Assembly (NCBI RefSeq): GCF_026210795.1
Contig: NC_089439.1
Span: 3,410,001 to 3,474,000, forward strand
Source of the DNA: Rhizophagus irregularis
Lineage: Eukaryota; Glomeromycota; Glomeromycetes; Glomerales; Glomeraceae
Length of the DNA stretch: 64,000 nucleotides
Direction of reading: 5' to 3'
This document shows positions 11,851 to 21,889 of this stretch, one piece after another. The notes beneath the pieces are model-generated. The model saw only the letters and a list, made by a program, of their open reading frames with translations, was not told the DNA's origin and did not search any database. The translations under genes were made by a program, and so were the position numbers. Position 1 is the stretch's first letter. The number at the start of each line of letters is the position of its first letter.

Positions 11851-13122
11851 ATGACGATAATTTCTTTAAAAGATTTTTTAAAAGATTTTTATCAAAAAAT
11901 CATTGACACAAATAATTATCCTTTTACATTTGAAAATATTTTAATCGAATGGATAAAGAATATTGATAAGAATACTAACTTAATTTTAAAATTGATGCAA
12001 AATCATAAAGAAAGTAAATTATGGTTTTCTAGTATTATTGGATTTTTTTATCAATATGGAATTGGTTGTATTATTGATAAAAATAAGGCATTAGAATTTT
12101 ATTTATTAGCTATTAATAATAAAGAGAATAATATCATATATCAAAATTTTACAAATTTATGTTCATTAGAAGACGAATTTGATGATAATATATTACAAAA
12201 TATTAATGTTAATATTGGAAAATATTTATTATCAATGTTTTATTATAAAGATATTATTTTAGATAAAATTAATTTGAATAAATTAGAATGTTCGGAATCT
12301 GCTAGAAAAGGTGATCCAATAGCTCAATATAATTTAGGTTCTTGTTATCAACATGGTAATGGAGTTATTAAAGATTATAATAAAGCATTATTATGGTATT
12401 CTAAATCAGCTAATAATGGTTATGCTTTGGGTCAAAATAATTTAGGAGAATTATATGAGAAAGGATTTGGTTGTAATAAAGATTATAATAAAGCATTTGA
12501 ATGGTATTCCAAATCTGCTAATTATGAATGTGCTGAAGGTCAAAAAAATTTAGGAAATTGTTATTATTATGGAAGAGGAATAACAAAAGATTATAATAAA
12601 GCATTTGAATTGTATTTGAAATCTGCTAATAATGGATGCGCTTTAGGTCAAAATAGTTTAGGTTTTTGTTATAAAAATGGTATAGGAGTAAAAAAAGATT
12701 ATGATAAAGCAGTTGAATGGTTTTTTAAAGCTGCTAATAATGGGTGCGCTTTGGGTAAAAATAACTTGGGTGTTTGTTACAGATATGGTATAGGAGTAAC
12801 AAAAGATATTAATAAAGCATTTGATTTATATTCTGAATCAGCTAATGATGGGTGTGCTGAAGGTCAATATAATTTAGGAAATTGTTATTATCATGGAATT
12901 ATAACAGATGTAAATTATAATAAAGCATTTGAATGGTATTTTAAATCAGCTAATGAAGGATTTAATCCTAGTCAATATAGATTGGGAAAATGTTATCATT
13001 ATGGTGTAGGAACTAATATAAATGTTAAAGAAGCAATTATTTGGTACAAAAAAGCTTTAGATAATGGATTTGAGAATGCAAATAAAGAGTTGAATAAAAT
13101 TTTGTTAAGTAAAATAAATTAA
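11851..13122 (+). CDS. Sel1-like repeat protein, 423 aa, with a shifted start
   Basis: Single exon. Shared N-terminal block (NHKESKLWFSSIIGFFYQYG, LLSMFYYKDIILDK) to about residue 150, then seven 36-residue Sel1-like repeats to about residue 405. It ends with the variant capping repeat seen in most paralogues (CYHYGVGTNINVKEAIIWYK). The start is odd. An ATG at 11829 in another frame encodes MSTTNIKNDDNF, which is the N-terminus expected from paralogues (compare MSITNVKDDDDFL at 14362). One extra T in TTCTTTAAAAG (about 11862-11872) throws that frame out after 13 codons. The ATG at 11851 lies inside the old reading and happens to pick up the conserved frame (LKDFLKDFYQKI). The protein is therefore probably still made, with a novel 6-residue N-terminus. 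Role: interaction scaffold, partner unknown. Confidence 0.85.
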   Translation: MTIISLKDFLKDFYQKIIDTNNYPFTFENILIEWIKNIDKNTNLILKLMQNHKESKLWFSSIIGFFYQYGIGCIIDKNKALEFYLLAINNKENNIIYQNFTNLCSLEDEFDDNILQNINVNIGKYLLSMFYYKDIILDKINLNKLECSESARKGDPIAQYNLGSCYQHGNGVIKDYNKALLWYSKSANNGYALGQNNLGELYEKGFGCNKDYNKAFEWYSKSANYECAEGQKNLGNCYYYGRGITKDYNKAFELYLKSANNGCALGQNSLGFCYKNGIGVKKDYDKAVEWFFKAANNGCALGKNNLGVCYRYGIGVTKDINKAFDLYSESANDGCAEGQYNLGNCYYHGIITDVNYNKAFEWYFKSANEGFNPSQYRLGKCYHYGVGTNINVKEAIIWYKKALDNGFENANKELNKILLSKIN

Positions 13123-13159
13123 TATCAATATGCAGCTGGTCTCTAATAAGTGAATATGG

Positions 13160-13370
13160 TATTGAAAACTTAAAGTTTTCCTAAACAATTTTTTAGAGAA
13201 ATTTTATCAAAAAATTATTGACTATCTTCGAATGGATAAAGAAAGAATATTCAAAATAATTTTAGAGTTGATACAAAATCATAAAGTGACTTATGGTAAT
13301 ATGGCATTATGGTTATATTATTGATAAAAATAAGGCACTATAATTGTATTTACTGTATTAAATTGAAAAT
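13160..13370 (+). pseudogene. Relic of a Sel1-gene N-terminus
   Basis: Just downstream of the preceding Sel1 gene, frame-broken pieces match the N-terminal block of its paralogues: FLEKFYQKIIDY near 13190, EWIKK near 13230, ILELIQNHK near 13258, and YGIMVILLIKIRHYN-type shifted sequence near 13300. Deletions and frameshifts are evident and no repeats follow. This is the debris of a tandem duplicate. Confidence 0.6.
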
Positions 13371-13507
13371 TTTCTTATTTTTTAATAAAAGAAATAGAAA
13401 TTTTTACATATAATTATATAACAAATTAATATTCTTAACTGTTAATAAAATTATTTAAACACCAAGTAATACAAGTATTAGGAAGTTTTACTTAAAGATA
13501 AAAGGTT

Positions 13508-13895
13508 ACGGTACGTTTCACCGAAGTCTATTTTGCCGAAACCCATTTCGCAGACGAATGGGCGTTTTGTCGAATAGACATTTCGCTGAATCCTTTTCCC
13601 CGAATCGTTTATTTTATCGAAAGACATTCCTTAATTAATACAAAGAAAATAAAAATGTCTTGGAAATTGTTGAGTACGATGAAATTGTCAAATAAAATTA
13701 ATTTTCCTTTACTGTAATTAAAATATGCAACTTGTAATGTATAAATAATTCGGTTGTCCGTTGTCTCATAAAAAGAAAAGGAAAATTGAAAATTTTATAT
13801 CTTCGGCGAAATGTCCCTTCGGTGAAATGGCACTTCGGTGAAACATCCCTTCACCGAAATTTGCTTCGGTGAAACGGACTTCGGTGAAAAGTCCA
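13508..13895. mobile_element. Foldback element built of TTCGGTGAAA-type units
   Basis: The left arm (13508-13625) contains TTTCACCGAA, TTTTGCCGAAA and TTTCGCTGAA. The right arm (13800-13895) contains the reverse units TTCGGCGAAATG, TTCGGTGAAATG, TTCGGTGAAAC and TTCGGTGAAAAG at near-regular spacing. The arms are imperfect inverted repeats around an AT-rich centre. No ORF. It looks like a non-autonomous foldback/MITE whose ends are amplified short units. A target duplication is not clear. Confidence 0.55.
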
Positions 13896-14256
13896 GATAC
13901 CAAGATAAAATGGGCAATCCACGTTCATTACAATAATTCTTCAACATTAATAATATATATATATTTTTTTAAAAAAAATAAATATAAATAATATTAATAA
14001 TAAACTACTGGATATGGGTAAATTATTTTTCATTCCTTATATTTTTTATCATTCTAACTATATTTTGATTATGATTTATGATTATATATATTCATTCACC
14101 TTACATTCCTAAAATAAAAAGTTATTAATAACAGCTTTTGGTACGCATTTTACTTTTAATAGTAATAATTATAGTTGATTTTAACCTAATTTACAATGTT
14201 ATAATAATATTTTGCTACATCACAGAATCATTATATTAGTCGTAAAAGTTGTAAAA

Positions 14257-14266
14257 GATCTACACT
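14257..14266 (+). promoter_or_regulatory. Candidate upstream motif GATCTACACT
   Basis: Identical 10-mer to that at 8067-8076. It lies about 100 bp upstream of the Sel1 ATG at 14362 and about 40 bp upstream of its TATA-like box. Confidence 0.25.
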
Positions 14267-14305
14267 GTACATGAAATGACGTACCTAAACATCAATTTCG
14301 ATTTC

Positions 14306-14315
14306 TATATAAATA
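14306..14315 (+). promoter_or_regulatory. TATA-like box of the Sel1 gene at 14362
   Basis: TATATAAATA sits 47-56 bp before the ATG and is followed by a short pyrimidine-rich leader (TTCTCTTTC) directly before the start. Position and sequence suit a core promoter with a very short 5' UTR. Confidence 0.4.
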
Positions 14316-14361
14316 CATAATTATTTGAAAGTTTCATATATTCTCTTTCAAAAAATTAAAA

Positions 14362-15657
14362 ATGTCGATTACAAATGTCAAAGACGATGATGATTTCTTA
14401 AAAAAATTTTTAAGAAATTTTTATCAAAAAATTACTGAAATAGATGATTATAATATTACATTTGAAAATACTTTAATTAAATGGATAAATAATATGATTG
14501 ATAAAAATGATGATACCAAAACAATTTTGGAGTTAATGCAAAATCATAAAGAAAGTAAATTATGGTTTTCCAGTATTATTGGATTTTTTTATCAATATGG
14601 TATTGATTGTATAATTGATAAAAATAAGGCATTAGAATTGTATTTATTAGCTGTTAGTAATAATAATAATAATAATAATAATAAAGAAACCATCATTATA
14701 AACTTACATTTGTTAGAAGAAGAATTTGATAATATATTACAAAATATTAATGTTAATATTGGAAAATATTTATTATCATTGTTTTATTATAAAGATATTA
14801 TTTTAGATAAAATAAATTTGAGTAAGTTAGAATATTCGGAATTTGCTAGAAAAGGTGATCCAATAGCTCAATATAATTTAGGTTATTGCTATCAATATGG
14901 TAAAGGAGTAGCTAAGGATTATAATAAAGCATTTATATTGTATTATAAATCAGCTAATAATGGATTTTGTTCAGGACAAAATAATTTAGGATTATGTTAT
15001 GAGAGAGGATTTGGAACTAATAAAGATTATAAAAAAGCATTTGAATGGTATTCTAAATCAGCTGAAAATGGATGTGCTGAAGGTCAAAATAATTTAGGCT
15101 TTTGTTATGAGAAAGGATTCGGAACTAATAAAGATTATAAAAAAGCATTTGAATGGTATACTAAATCGGCTGAAAAAGGATGTGCTATTGGTCAACGCGG
15201 TTTAGGAAGTTGTTATTATTATGGTAACGGAGTAAGTCAAGATTATAAAAAAGCAATTGAATGGTATGTAAAATCTGCTGGAAAAGGTGATTCAATAGCA
15301 AAAAATAATTTAGGATGTTGTTATCTTTATGGTTGTGGATTCATTCAAAATTATGAAAAAGCATTTAAATGGTTTTCCAGATCAGCTAATGATGGATGTT
15401 CTTTAGGTCAAAATGCTTTGGGTTATTGTTATGAGAAAGGATTTGGAACAGATAAAAATTATAATAAAGCATTTGAATGGTATTTAAAAGCATCAAATAA
15501 CGGAGATCCAAAAGGATATTATAATTTAGGAAAATGCTATCATTATGGTATTGGAACTAGCATAAATATTGAGGAAGCAATTATTTTGTACAATAAGGCC
15601 TTAGATAAGGGAATTAAAGATGCAACTAATGAGTTAAATAAAATACTAAAATTTTGA
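14362..15657 (+). CDS. Sel1-like repeat protein, 431 aa
   Basis: Single exon, ATG preceded by a TATA-like box and AAAA. The N-terminus MSITNVKDDDDFLKKFL represents the intact version of the shared N-terminal block. A run of Asn codons (AAT repeats, about residues 96-103) interrupts the block near 14660, a typical replication-slippage expansion. Seven Sel1-like repeats follow from about residue 165, ending in the CYHYGIGTSINIEEAII cap. Repeats 2-5 closely match the minus-strand gene at 6655-7983. Its function is inferred only as an adaptor or scaffold. No kinase, membrane or signal sequence is present. Confidence 0.9.
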   Translation: MSITNVKDDDDFLKKFLRNFYQKITEIDDYNITFENTLIKWINNMIDKNDDTKTILELMQNHKESKLWFSSIIGFFYQYGIDCIIDKNKALELYLLAVSNNNNNNNNKETIIINLHLLEEEFDNILQNINVNIGKYLLSLFYYKDIILDKINLSKLEYSEFARKGDPIAQYNLGYCYQYGKGVAKDYNKAFILYYKSANNGFCSGQNNLGLCYERGFGTNKDYKKAFEWYSKSAENGCAEGQNNLGFCYEKGFGTNKDYKKAFEWYTKSAEKGCAIGQRGLGSCYYYGNGVSQDYKKAIEWYVKSAGKGDSIAKNNLGCCYLYGCGFIQNYEKAFKWFSRSANDGCSLGQNALGYCYEKGFGTDKNYNKAFEWYLKASNNGDPKGYYNLGKCYHYGIGTSINIEEAIILYNKALDKGIKDATNELNKILKF

Positions 15658-15759
15658 TCAAATAACAACATTTAATTATACTGACGTTATAATATATACT
15701 AGTAAAAAAAAGGGATTTTAAATTATAAAATTTAAATTTCAATTACAATTGCAATGTTG

Positions 15760-16360
15760 CAATTTTGATAATACAAATATTAAACACGATGACAATTTCT
15801 TAAAAAGAATTTTTTATAAAACAATTATTGAAATATCGTTAGCACTGACTAAAATGCCCGGGTATAAATCAATATACCTATTGCCTATTTAATAATTGAA
15901 TTACAGTATACCCGAGTATTTTGTATAGAAAATAGCAAAATTGGCCAGAATTAGCCTAATTCTACCAGAATTTAAGATTTTTAACCACATGTCATATGAC
16001 GGTATGCCGGTATATTATAATGGGTACGCCGAAGTCTATTGGTCAGTACTATACAATAGACGGGTAGATAATTATCTTATTACGTTTGAAAATATTTTAA
16101 AAATGAATGAATTAATAATATTGTAGTTGCCAAAATAATTTTATAATTTATGTAAATTATTAAAGGGTGTGAATTATGATTTTAAGTAGTACTATTTGGT
16201 CAAATTTCATGCCGTTAATAATGAAACACTTACAATCATTAAAAAGATGATAATGAAATTAATTTATTACAAAATATTATTCATTTATTATAAAGACATT
16301 ATTATAGATGGAAATGAATTTAGTAACCTATGTGGTATCTTTAAAAATCTGCTATAAAAG
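15760..16360 (+). pseudogene. Decayed Sel1 gene N-terminus with an insertion
   Basis: 15765-15838 reads NTNIKHDDNFLKR.FYKTIIEIS, the conserved Sel1-gene N-terminus. The family match resumes at about 16060 with YLITFENILK and at about 16262-16330 with LLQNI, then HLFYYKDIIIDGNEFSN, all frame-broken. The intervening piece (about 15840-16060) is unrelated. It begins with a small inverted repeat, CTAAAATGCCCGGGTATA (15849-15866) against TATACCCGAGTATTTTGT (15907-15924), so it is probably a small insertion in the relic. Confidence 0.6.
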
Positions 16361-16770
16361 ACGATACAGTATCTAGAGTTCCAATAGGTAGATTGACGGA
16401 TAAACACATTTTCGGCAATTATATAAGAATTTAATCAATAAAGAAAAGGATTTTTTGAGATAGAATAAGACTATATCCAAATACACAATATATTAAATTT
16501 AGGGATTTTGTTTATAATAAAAAGAGAAATTTTGATTCGGGTTGAATTTTTCATTCATCGGATGGATTTTCAATCTGCGAATTTCTCTCTTTTCTATATT
16601 TTGACTATATAATGTATCTGTATATATATATAGTGATATAGTAAGTAGTCTAAGGATATCTCAAAAAAATAAATCCTTGCCTTCATTGATTACTAAATCC
16701 GTGTATAATTGCTGAAAATGCGCCTATCCGTCAATCCGCGGGTTGAAACTCTAACACTATCTCACTTACT
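16361..16770. mobile_element. About 410-bp inverted-repeat element
   Basis: The left arm (GATTGACGGATAAACACATT, then TTCGGCAATTATATAAG) pairs with the right arm read in reverse (GATTGACGGATAGGCGCATT, then TTCAGCAATTATACACG). Further matches lie inside (AAAGGATTTTTTGAGATA against TATCTCAAAAAAATAAATCC). Arms of about 100 bp flank a spacer with AT microsatellite. No ORF. A foldback/MITE-type element; its outer borders are uncertain by about 15 bp. Confidence 0.6.
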
Positions 16771-17716
16771 ATATAATACTATTGCTGGGGGTATTGTATG
16801 CAGCACTGTGCGCCGAGTGTGCGGTATATATAATATATTTCATTAAAAACTTATCATTTTATAAATAGCGCTTTTAAAATCTTTAACAAATATTTATGTT
16901 TTATTTAATAAACAAGATGAAAGAGCACCTTTGTAAAATTAATCAATGTACACGAAATTCTTTTGCATTGTTATTCTCCCCGACTTGAATAATAACATTA
17001 TAATCATCAGCATCATAGGAAAGATCTCTCGAAGGATTGGAATGAAAAAAATGATCATTTTAAAGAATGAAGATATTATGGGTCAAGATTATATTATATT
17101 TATTATAGAAATGAATACATGTCGATATTATTTATTTATCATAGAGAACTAGAGAAATTGTTAAATCGTCTAAATAATCATGCGTGAAAATTACTATTAC
17201 GGTAATAATAAAAAACGCTTTGAGAACTAAGAGTTAAAATAAAATAATATTTTAAAATTCTCATCTATTAGATTATACAGTTACTATTTGCAGCTTTAAA
17301 TTTTCCAATTAATTTATGAATTACAAAAATAGTTGTTAATAAATCTTGCACATAAAAATTTGTGAATATTAAAAGAAAATTATCTAAAACGTGTCTTGTG
17401 TAGCTTATGGCTGACTGATTAATCTGATTAATCATTAATCGGGATTAAATGACACGTTTATAAATAATTAAATAATTATGTAAACATTCAATTTTCAATT
17501 TTCACTTCGTACCGCTAGTCAATAAAATTCTGAGGGTCTATGGTCTGGCCACAAGGAGCCTGTATTCACTTCTTCTGGAATGTTCATGATATGATCGGCG
17601 GGTGAATCCAGATATGATGTAATACAGACGCGTCCTACATGACTCATGAGTCATGACCCGCACTTTTTCAGATGATAATCAAAAGCTTGATTATTCCAAA
17701 ACAAGTCACCGTTATT
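16771..17716. other. Intergenic with an 18-bp perfect palindrome
   Basis: No gene seen. Around 17405-17450 the TTAATC motif repeats several times. At 17638-17655 CATGACTCATGAGTCATG is a perfect palindrome composed of two overlapping TGACTCA/TGAGTCA cores, the binding word of Gcn4/AP-1-type bZIP factors. It lies in a GC-richer patch (17520-17660). Confidence 0.4.
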
Positions 17717-18196
17717 CTATGAGGAATTTACCACACAATATAAATAGTAAGCGAAGATAACATCCTCCAAATACTTATACTTGCGCTCAACTGACTTTTT
17801 TATATCCTTCTTATCATTTTTAAGTTGGGAGATAGTAGCAGACAACTTGCCAATCTCCTTATCTTTTATGACTATAGATTTTTCTAAAGTTGTAATCTGA
17901 GATTTGTATTGCCTCTTCAAGTTGGCAGAGTGAGATTTATGCTGGTCTTCTAGCTGATGCTTAAATGAATATATTTTCTGCTTCATATCTACCATACGAT
18001 TATTAAATTCACTCTCTTTGCGAGCCATAAGAGCATCATATTCATCTTTTAGACATTTGTGTTCCTCAGCAACCTGAGCCTCAATGGTTTTCTTAATATT
18101 ATTCTCCCATTGCTGTATACGAAGCTCACGTTCTTCTAACTGTTTCTCAAATCCATCCAGCCGGGATAAAGTGGCAGAACCCTCCAGGAGGATCAC
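17717..18196 (-). CDS. Coiled-coil ORF, probably one exon or a fragment
   Basis: About 159 codons open to a stop at 17717. The composition is a strong continuous coiled coil (EKQLEERELRIQQWENNIKK, KDEYDALMARKESEFNNRM, then alternating K/E/L heptads). The first codon of the open stretch is GTG, not ATG. The frame continues upstream a few codons to a TAA near 18233, with a possible acceptor (TTGCCAG) before KIKIEANV. The true 5' end is therefore likely an unseen exon, or this is a piece of a mobile element. Codon use is less AT-rich than the Sel1 genes. No family recognised. Confidence 0.4.
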   Translation of the reverse strand: MILLEGSATLSRLDGFEKQLEERELRIQQWENNIKKTIEAQVAEEHKCLKDEYDALMARKESEFNNRMVDMKQKIYSFKHQLEDQHKSHSANLKRQYKSQITTLEKSIVIKDKEIGKLSATISQLKNDKKDIKKSVERKYKYLEDVIFAYYLYCVVNSS

Positions 18197-18839
18197 ATTT
18201 GCTTCAATCTTAATCTTCTGGCAATTTTTTTATTAAAGTATCTATTAACCTCCCTAGTAAGCAACTCCTATGGATACCCTAACCTGCTCCTCAGATAATG
18301 GTTTATTTTTGTGGTTTGTAAGGCGTAACAATACATCTTTTTTCATGAATGGGGTAATTGGTCAAGCAAACTCTTATAATGATCATTGAAATGCAGTTGG
18401 CTAGCCATGTATTTGAATAGGGTAAGTATATAGTCTTGGAAAATTTCCAGAAAAAAAATATTCCAGGAAGTCCAGAAATTCCATATTTTCCTGAAAATTT
18501 AGGTATTCCATTTGTTTCCAGCAAAACTTTCCATCTAAAATTAGCCAAAAAATTTGCTGAAGCCTAGATTTCAAGAAAATACTAAGAATATTCTCAGAAA
18601 ATTCCTTTTAAACAATTGTGATTTCCATTCCATCTTCTAATTTTAACACTGGCTGATTAAGATAGTTTATAGATGGTAGTAAATTATTTTGTTTAGCATA
18701 CAGAAACAAGATAAATATTTTACTAGAAATCTCTTGCCCTGAGTACCTTTAGCTGGTAATATGAGATCCTAACATATTAAACGATTTATAGCAATTTATA
18801 GTGATTTACTAGTTTATAGTATTTTTAGCAGAATTTAGT
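18197..18839. other. Intergenic, decayed
   Basis: No supported gene. At about 18435-18540 a run of GGAAA/TTTCC words (TTTCCAGAAA, ATTCCAGG, AATTCCATATTTTCC) repeats on both strands, which creates an accidental reading frame. Confidence 0.35.
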
Positions 18840-19865
18840 AAGACCCTGAACAATACTAATACAACTCACATTTGAGTTTACATAGAGTTTATGTTAAAAT
18901 TTTCAAAAGTTACGTATTACAGGGGTATTTCAAAATTTTGTTATCCTACATACCCTTATTTTTAACACTCAATTTTAATAAAATTTATATCATTAGATTC
19001 GTCTGATGAGTAAGAGGATTCTAATGATACAGTGCAGTAACCCAATTTTATAGTCATAATGTGCCATTTTCAAAAAGATGTCACATTAGCAAAAAATAAT
19101 ATTTTAAAATTCTAACTGATAATTTTAATAAAGCATATCAAAAGCTTTTAAACTTATCAGGTTAGATTAAAAAATAATAAATTTTGCTAGTGTTACATAA
19201 GTTTGAAGTTTGGGTAATTTATTATGATGGGAAAAATTTGAGAATAAATGATTTTTGTGTAACATAAAAAAAACAATCATTTGATAGTGCTTATTCAAAT
19301 AAATTATTTTAGCTTATAAACTTACCTATGCTTTGTTAAAAAAATTTTGAAAAAAAATTTAAAAAAAATTTTGGTAGTTTTTATTTATTACAAATTATAT
19401 TATGTTTATTTCTCAAAAAGGAATTACAGGAAAACTTACTAAAAAAAATATAAATCCTATAGAAAAGTTCCTAATGATATATTTAATCAAATTACTTTAA
19501 ATAATTATAATGAATAATAAATTATATATAAAAAATTATGTATAATTCTAATTAACATTAAGTATTGCATTAGCCAATTAAATTTATTTTAAATCATATG
19601 ATTTTGTATTATGTCAGTAAAAAAAATTGAGAAAATTTTTTTATTTACTTAATGTATTTATCTTTTTAAAAGCTATCTAATTTTAAAATTTTATAAAATT
19701 CTGATCATTAGATTACAAGATATAAGGGGTACCTATTATAGAAGTACCATACTGTAGTAAAATCAAATTTCTAGCTTTAATATTAACAGAGTTATATCAT
19801 AAAATGTATTTTTACTTTGGTACTTAAAGTTTACTTATAAGTTATATTAGTATTATTCAGGTCCT
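18840..19865. mobile_element. hAT-like MITE copy interrupted by a TA-flanked insertion
   Basis: The left end AGACCCTGAACAATACTAAT (18841) and the reversed right end AGGACCTGAATAATACTAAT (19865) are the termini of the element family also seen intact at 22595-22895. Internal sequence follows that copy up to TTCTAATGATA at 19029 and resumes with TAGTAAAATC at 19755. The flanking octamers AATTTAGT and AATTTAAT are a plausible diverged target duplication. Confidence 0.6.
19030..19754. mobile_element. 725-bp insertion with TA target duplication, nested in a MITE
   Basis: Comparison with the uninterrupted MITE copy at 22595-22895 (TTCTAATGATAGTAAAATC) shows where the insertion starts and ends. It begins CAGTGCAGTAACCC and its reversed end reads CAGTATGGTACTTC. 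TA flanks both sides. This suits a non-autonomous Tc1/mariner-type element with short, diverged inverted ends. No ORF. Confidence 0.6.
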
Positions 19866-20055
19866 AATTTAATAATATATACTAATGAATATCATGTTTC
19901 AAATTTATACAATCTACAATAACATCAGATATACATGAATTAAAAAAAAGAAGAAAGATCCAATATAAGTAAAACTTTTATTATTATTTATACTTAACTA
20001 CATAAAAATGAAAATTCTGGGTACATATGTCCACTAATTTCGTAGTAATATGATT
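19866..20055. other. Short spacer
   Basis: AT-rich, nothing recognised. It runs into the left end of the next inverted-repeat element. Confidence 0.3.
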
Positions 20056-21117
20056 AAAGTTGCCTGCCGAAATTAGGAAGTTTTGGCATGTTGAAATTGT
20101 TGAAACTATTTCGACATTTTGACATTGGCTCTCTGATTTGTCAAAATGCTGAAATAGTTTTGACATGTCGAAATTGTTAAAACCTAAAAACATTATGTTT
20201 CACGTAATAACTCAGCATCCAATAATTGTAGAAAGATGCACCATAGCTCATTGGAATCGTCTCATAACGACGAGTTGAATGGTGGTTAGATCATCTTTTT
20301 ATGATCACTAGATGCCAAGATATTGAGTGAAATGTCAAAAATCGGCATTTTATATTTTGCAATACTGTGCCGTTTAACATTTCACTTAATAACTCAGCAT
20401 CCAACGATTGTAGAAAGATGCACCATAGCTCGTTGGAATCATCTTGTAATAAAGAGTCAAATGGTAGTTAAATAATCTTTCTACAATCGCTGAATGCCGA
20501 GATAATAGGTGAAACGTCAAACAGCGCAGTATCGCAAAATACAAAATGCTAATTTTTGACATTTCACCAAATATCTCAGCATCCAGTGATTGTAGAAAGA
20601 CGATCTAACTACCATTCAACTTGTCATTATGAGAAGATTCCAACGAGCTATAGTGCATCTTACTACGATCATTGGATGCTGAGTTATTGAGCGAAACGTC
20701 AAAAATTGGCATTTTGTATTTTGCAATACTGCGCTGTTTGATCGTAAAAAGATGATTTAACCACCATCCGACTCGTCGTTACGAGACGATTCCAACGAGC
20801 TATGGTGCATCTTTTTACAATCGTTGGATACCGAGTTATTAAGTGAAATGTTAAACAGCGCAATATTGCAAAATACAAAATGCTGATTTTTGATGTTTCG
20901 CTCAATATCTCAGCATCCAGTGATCGTAGAAAGATAATCTAAGTCATTTAACCACCATTCGACTCATAGTTATGAGACGATTCCAACAAGCTATGGTGCA
21001 TCTTTTTACGATCATTGGATACTGAGTTATTACGTGAAATGTAATATTTTTAAGTTTTGACAATTTTGACATGTCGAAACTATTTTGGCACCTGTAGAGT
21101 TTTGGCAGGCAACTTTA
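20056..21117. mobile_element. 1.06-kb foldback element with an alternating-orientation satellite core
   Basis: The outer ends AAAGTTGCCTGCCGAAA (20056) and, reversed, AAAGTTGCCTGCCAAAA (21116) are inverted repeats, followed in both arms by TGTCGAAAT/TTGACA-rich sequence. The core holds multiple copies of a unit of roughly 100-190 bp with the blocks CTCAGCATCCA, GATTGTAGAAAGATGCACCA and AGCTCGTTGGAATC, in alternating orientation, so the element can fold into several long hairpins. No transposase. A related end recurs at about 21890-22045. Confidence 0.65.
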
Positions 21118-21251
21118 AATGTGATGCAGTAATATTTATCTGGTCTTTTTGGGATCTCTTTGTTCTGCTCTTAAGATTTCAGCAATAACATAGTTGACAT
21201 TATTATTAGATAAATTTAAAATAAATCTCGTGAAAAAAAACCTAATTTGTT

Positions 21252-21476
21252 TTATTTTAATTTTGCTGATACTATTAAAAAACTTATAAACTTTCTCAGC
21301 CTTCTCCTTCTCTTTTGCAAAGCTTTATCAGAAAATTTTGTTTCAGGAATTTGTTTCTTAACTTCTTTTTTAATGAGAACTTTTGCTCTATCTTTACCAT
21401 AGCTGGATTTTAACTCCTTATATCGCAAATATAAAGCTTTCCAAAAGTCAAAATACCAATTGATAACATTTCGCAT
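21252..21476 (-). CDS. Short basic ORF, probable mobile-element fragment
   Basis: 74 codons from an ATG, rich in Lys/Arg (KVLIKKEVKKQIP, LQKRRRRLRKF). No intron or promoter supports it. It sits between repeat elements, and the adjacent plus strand carries another short coding-like piece (WTIDDLTKELEFRKNLQILK near 21520). I regard both as debris of a dispersed repeat. Function unknown. Confidence 0.2.
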   Translation of the reverse strand: MRNVINWYFDFWKALYLRYKELKSSYGKDRAKVLIKKEVKKQIPETKFSDKALQKRRRRLRKFISFLIVSAKLK

Positions 21477-21889
21477 TGCATTTTTATTTTTGTTTCAGCT
21501 TGCTTTATCAAAATGGACTATAGATGATCTTACAAAAGAGTTAGAATTTAGAAAAAATTTGCAAATTTTAAAATAAATGTATATTCTTTGATGAGAAGCC
21601 ATTATCATTCATATGAAGATGTTAAAAAATTAAAGATATTGTTAATTGTGATTGGCAAAAAAAATGCATTTGCCAAGATAATGGAATTTTTCTTCTCAAG
21701 ATATGAAATGATCAAAAAAAATACGAAAAATCAAGGAATTTGTTAATAAAAATTCAATTTCTTGACCTTATTATGATTTTTATAATATTATTAATTCATT
21801 GATCTACTGAGTTTATTATATTGTATAACAGTTATTTATAAATGTCATTATTGTGATAATGCTTATTAAAATTAATGAATTTCGTTATG

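Noticed and set aside
16946-17152. 68-codon plus-strand frame (MYTKFFCIVILP)
   Set aside because: Composition is Ile/Asn-rich as expected of random AT-rich DNA; no supporting signal.
18303-18548. 81-codon minus-strand frame with FSGKYGISGLPGIFFFW
   Set aside because: It comes from repeated GGAAA/TTTCC words and shows no family resemblance; likely accidental.
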